Below are positions 63,870-64,000 of a stretch of 64,000 nt of DNA, one piece after another; positions within the stretch are counted from its first letter, which is position 1; every line of letters starts with the position of its first letter. The notes under the pieces are model-generated. The model was not told the origin of the DNA. It searched no databases and saw only the letters and a program-made list of their open reading frames with translations. The stretch covers positions 148,215-212,214 of the forward strand of contig LSRX01000134.1 of the NCBI GenBank assembly GCA_001939145.1. Direction: 5' to 3'. Source of the stretch: Symbiodinium microadriaticum (lineage: Eukaryota; Sar; Dinophyceae; Suessiales; Symbiodiniaceae). The translations under genes were made by a program, and so were the position numbers.

Positions 63870-63907
63870 CTCGACGTCCACACCGAGGAGGTCAGAGGCC
63901 TTTCTTT
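63870..63907 (-). CDS. Myosin motor gene, most upstream exon in window (SDLLGVDVE)
   Basis: 38 nt after a TTAG acceptor, with a canonical GT donor. Reads R-K-A-S-D-L-L-G-V-D-V-E, matching the A-x-L-L-G-V-D segment of myosin heads. The nucleotide-binding P-loop and switch I lie further N-terminal and must be beyond 64000 if the gene is complete. Confidence 0.65.
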
Positions 63908-64000
63908 CTAAGCTCTGGTTTAGGGTTTAGGGATTAGGGCTTAGAGGGTTTAGACGGTTTAGGGCTTAGGGTTTAGAGGGTTTAAGGGCTTAGGGATTGC

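Larger units (their letters stand above)
1..64000. repeat. Window-wide degenerate interstitial telomere-type repeat (TTTAGGG/CCCTAAA)
   Basis: Short runs of TTTAGGG, or its complement CCCTAAA, with frequent one-base variants (CCCCTAAA, CCCTGAA, CCCTCAA, TTTAGGGG) occur in nearly every kilobase and in both orientations. The densest blocks are near 1437-1600, 6905-7095, 14030-14130, 16445-16585, 24050-24215, 28215-28335, 32900-33000, 33220-33350, 36500-37020, 44245-44345, 47445-47700, 49150-49265, 51055-51175 and 62568-62705. The runs are never long and perfect, so this is not a chromosome end. TTTAGGG is the telomere unit known from plants and dinoflagellates. The blocks fill the spaces between the inferred micro-exons, so I infer that most of them are intronic. 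Confidence 0.9.

Noticed and set aside
1..64000. Chromosome-end telomere
   Set aside because: Repeats are short, degenerate, in both orientations and interspersed with exons throughout.

Overview
The window looks like nuclear DNA of a dinoflagellate, most likely Symbiodiniaceae or a close relative. Four things point there. Degenerate TTTAGGG/CCCTAAA telomere-type repeats are scattered through the whole 64 kb. All recognisable coding sequence lies on one strand (minus). The introns I infer use mostly GC, some GA and a few GT donors. Repeat-rich intronless genes and many small palindromic elements are also present. No tRNA, rRNA, CRISPR array or bacterial-type signal was seen.

Continuous reading frames show only three substantial coding units, all on the minus strand: a non-LTR retrotransposon ORF (8102-12052) and two paralogues of a ubiquitin-like + RCC1-type repeat protein (25636-27033 and 60912-62378). 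Between the telomere-like repeats, however, are many 20-90 nt GC-rich islands. When read on the minus strand from high to low coordinate, these join in phase into two recognisable proteins. The first, from 63.9 kb down to 40.9 kb, is the central and C-terminal part of a myosin motor domain: 13 micro-exons running from the LLGVD region to the HFAG motif, with the P-loop part lying outside the window. The second, from 37.1 kb down to about 3.4 kb and perhaps 1.9 kb, is a class V aminotransferase closely resembling molybdenum cofactor sulfurase, in about 18 micro-exons including the PLP-lysine motif SFYK. The retrotransposon and both repeat-protein genes sit inside introns of these host genes, in the same orientation. 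These exon models come from reading by eye and need transcript support. Their phase-consistent joins and collinearity with the families are the main evidence.

Layout by coordinate: 0-5 kb, 3' exons of the sulfurase-like gene. 5-8 kb, repeats and the retrotransposon 3' region. 8.1-12.1 kb, retrotransposon. 12.6-31 kb, sulfurase exons, with the first repeat-protein gene at 25.6-27.1 kb. 31-37 kb, microsatellites and the 5' sulfurase exons. 37-43.5 kb, a large trinucleotide-repeat block with an assembly gap, the last recognised myosin exons and unassigned exon-like islands. 43-56 kb, myosin exons, a small nested split gene (50.0-50.7 kb) and a decayed zinc-ribbon pseudogene (53.8-54.4 kb). 56.6-60 kb, an assembly gap and a 29-copy 55-bp tandem array. 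60.9-62.4 kb, the second repeat-protein gene. 62.4-64 kb, repeats and the first myosin exon in view.

Small non-autonomous palindromic elements (at least six families) and telomere-like blocks flanked by 15-29 bp direct duplications appear to have built most of the intronic DNA. Several of these duplications sit on or within a few bases of exon edges. Isolated N characters often mark places where flanking sequence is duplicated, so local assembly errors must be kept in mind.
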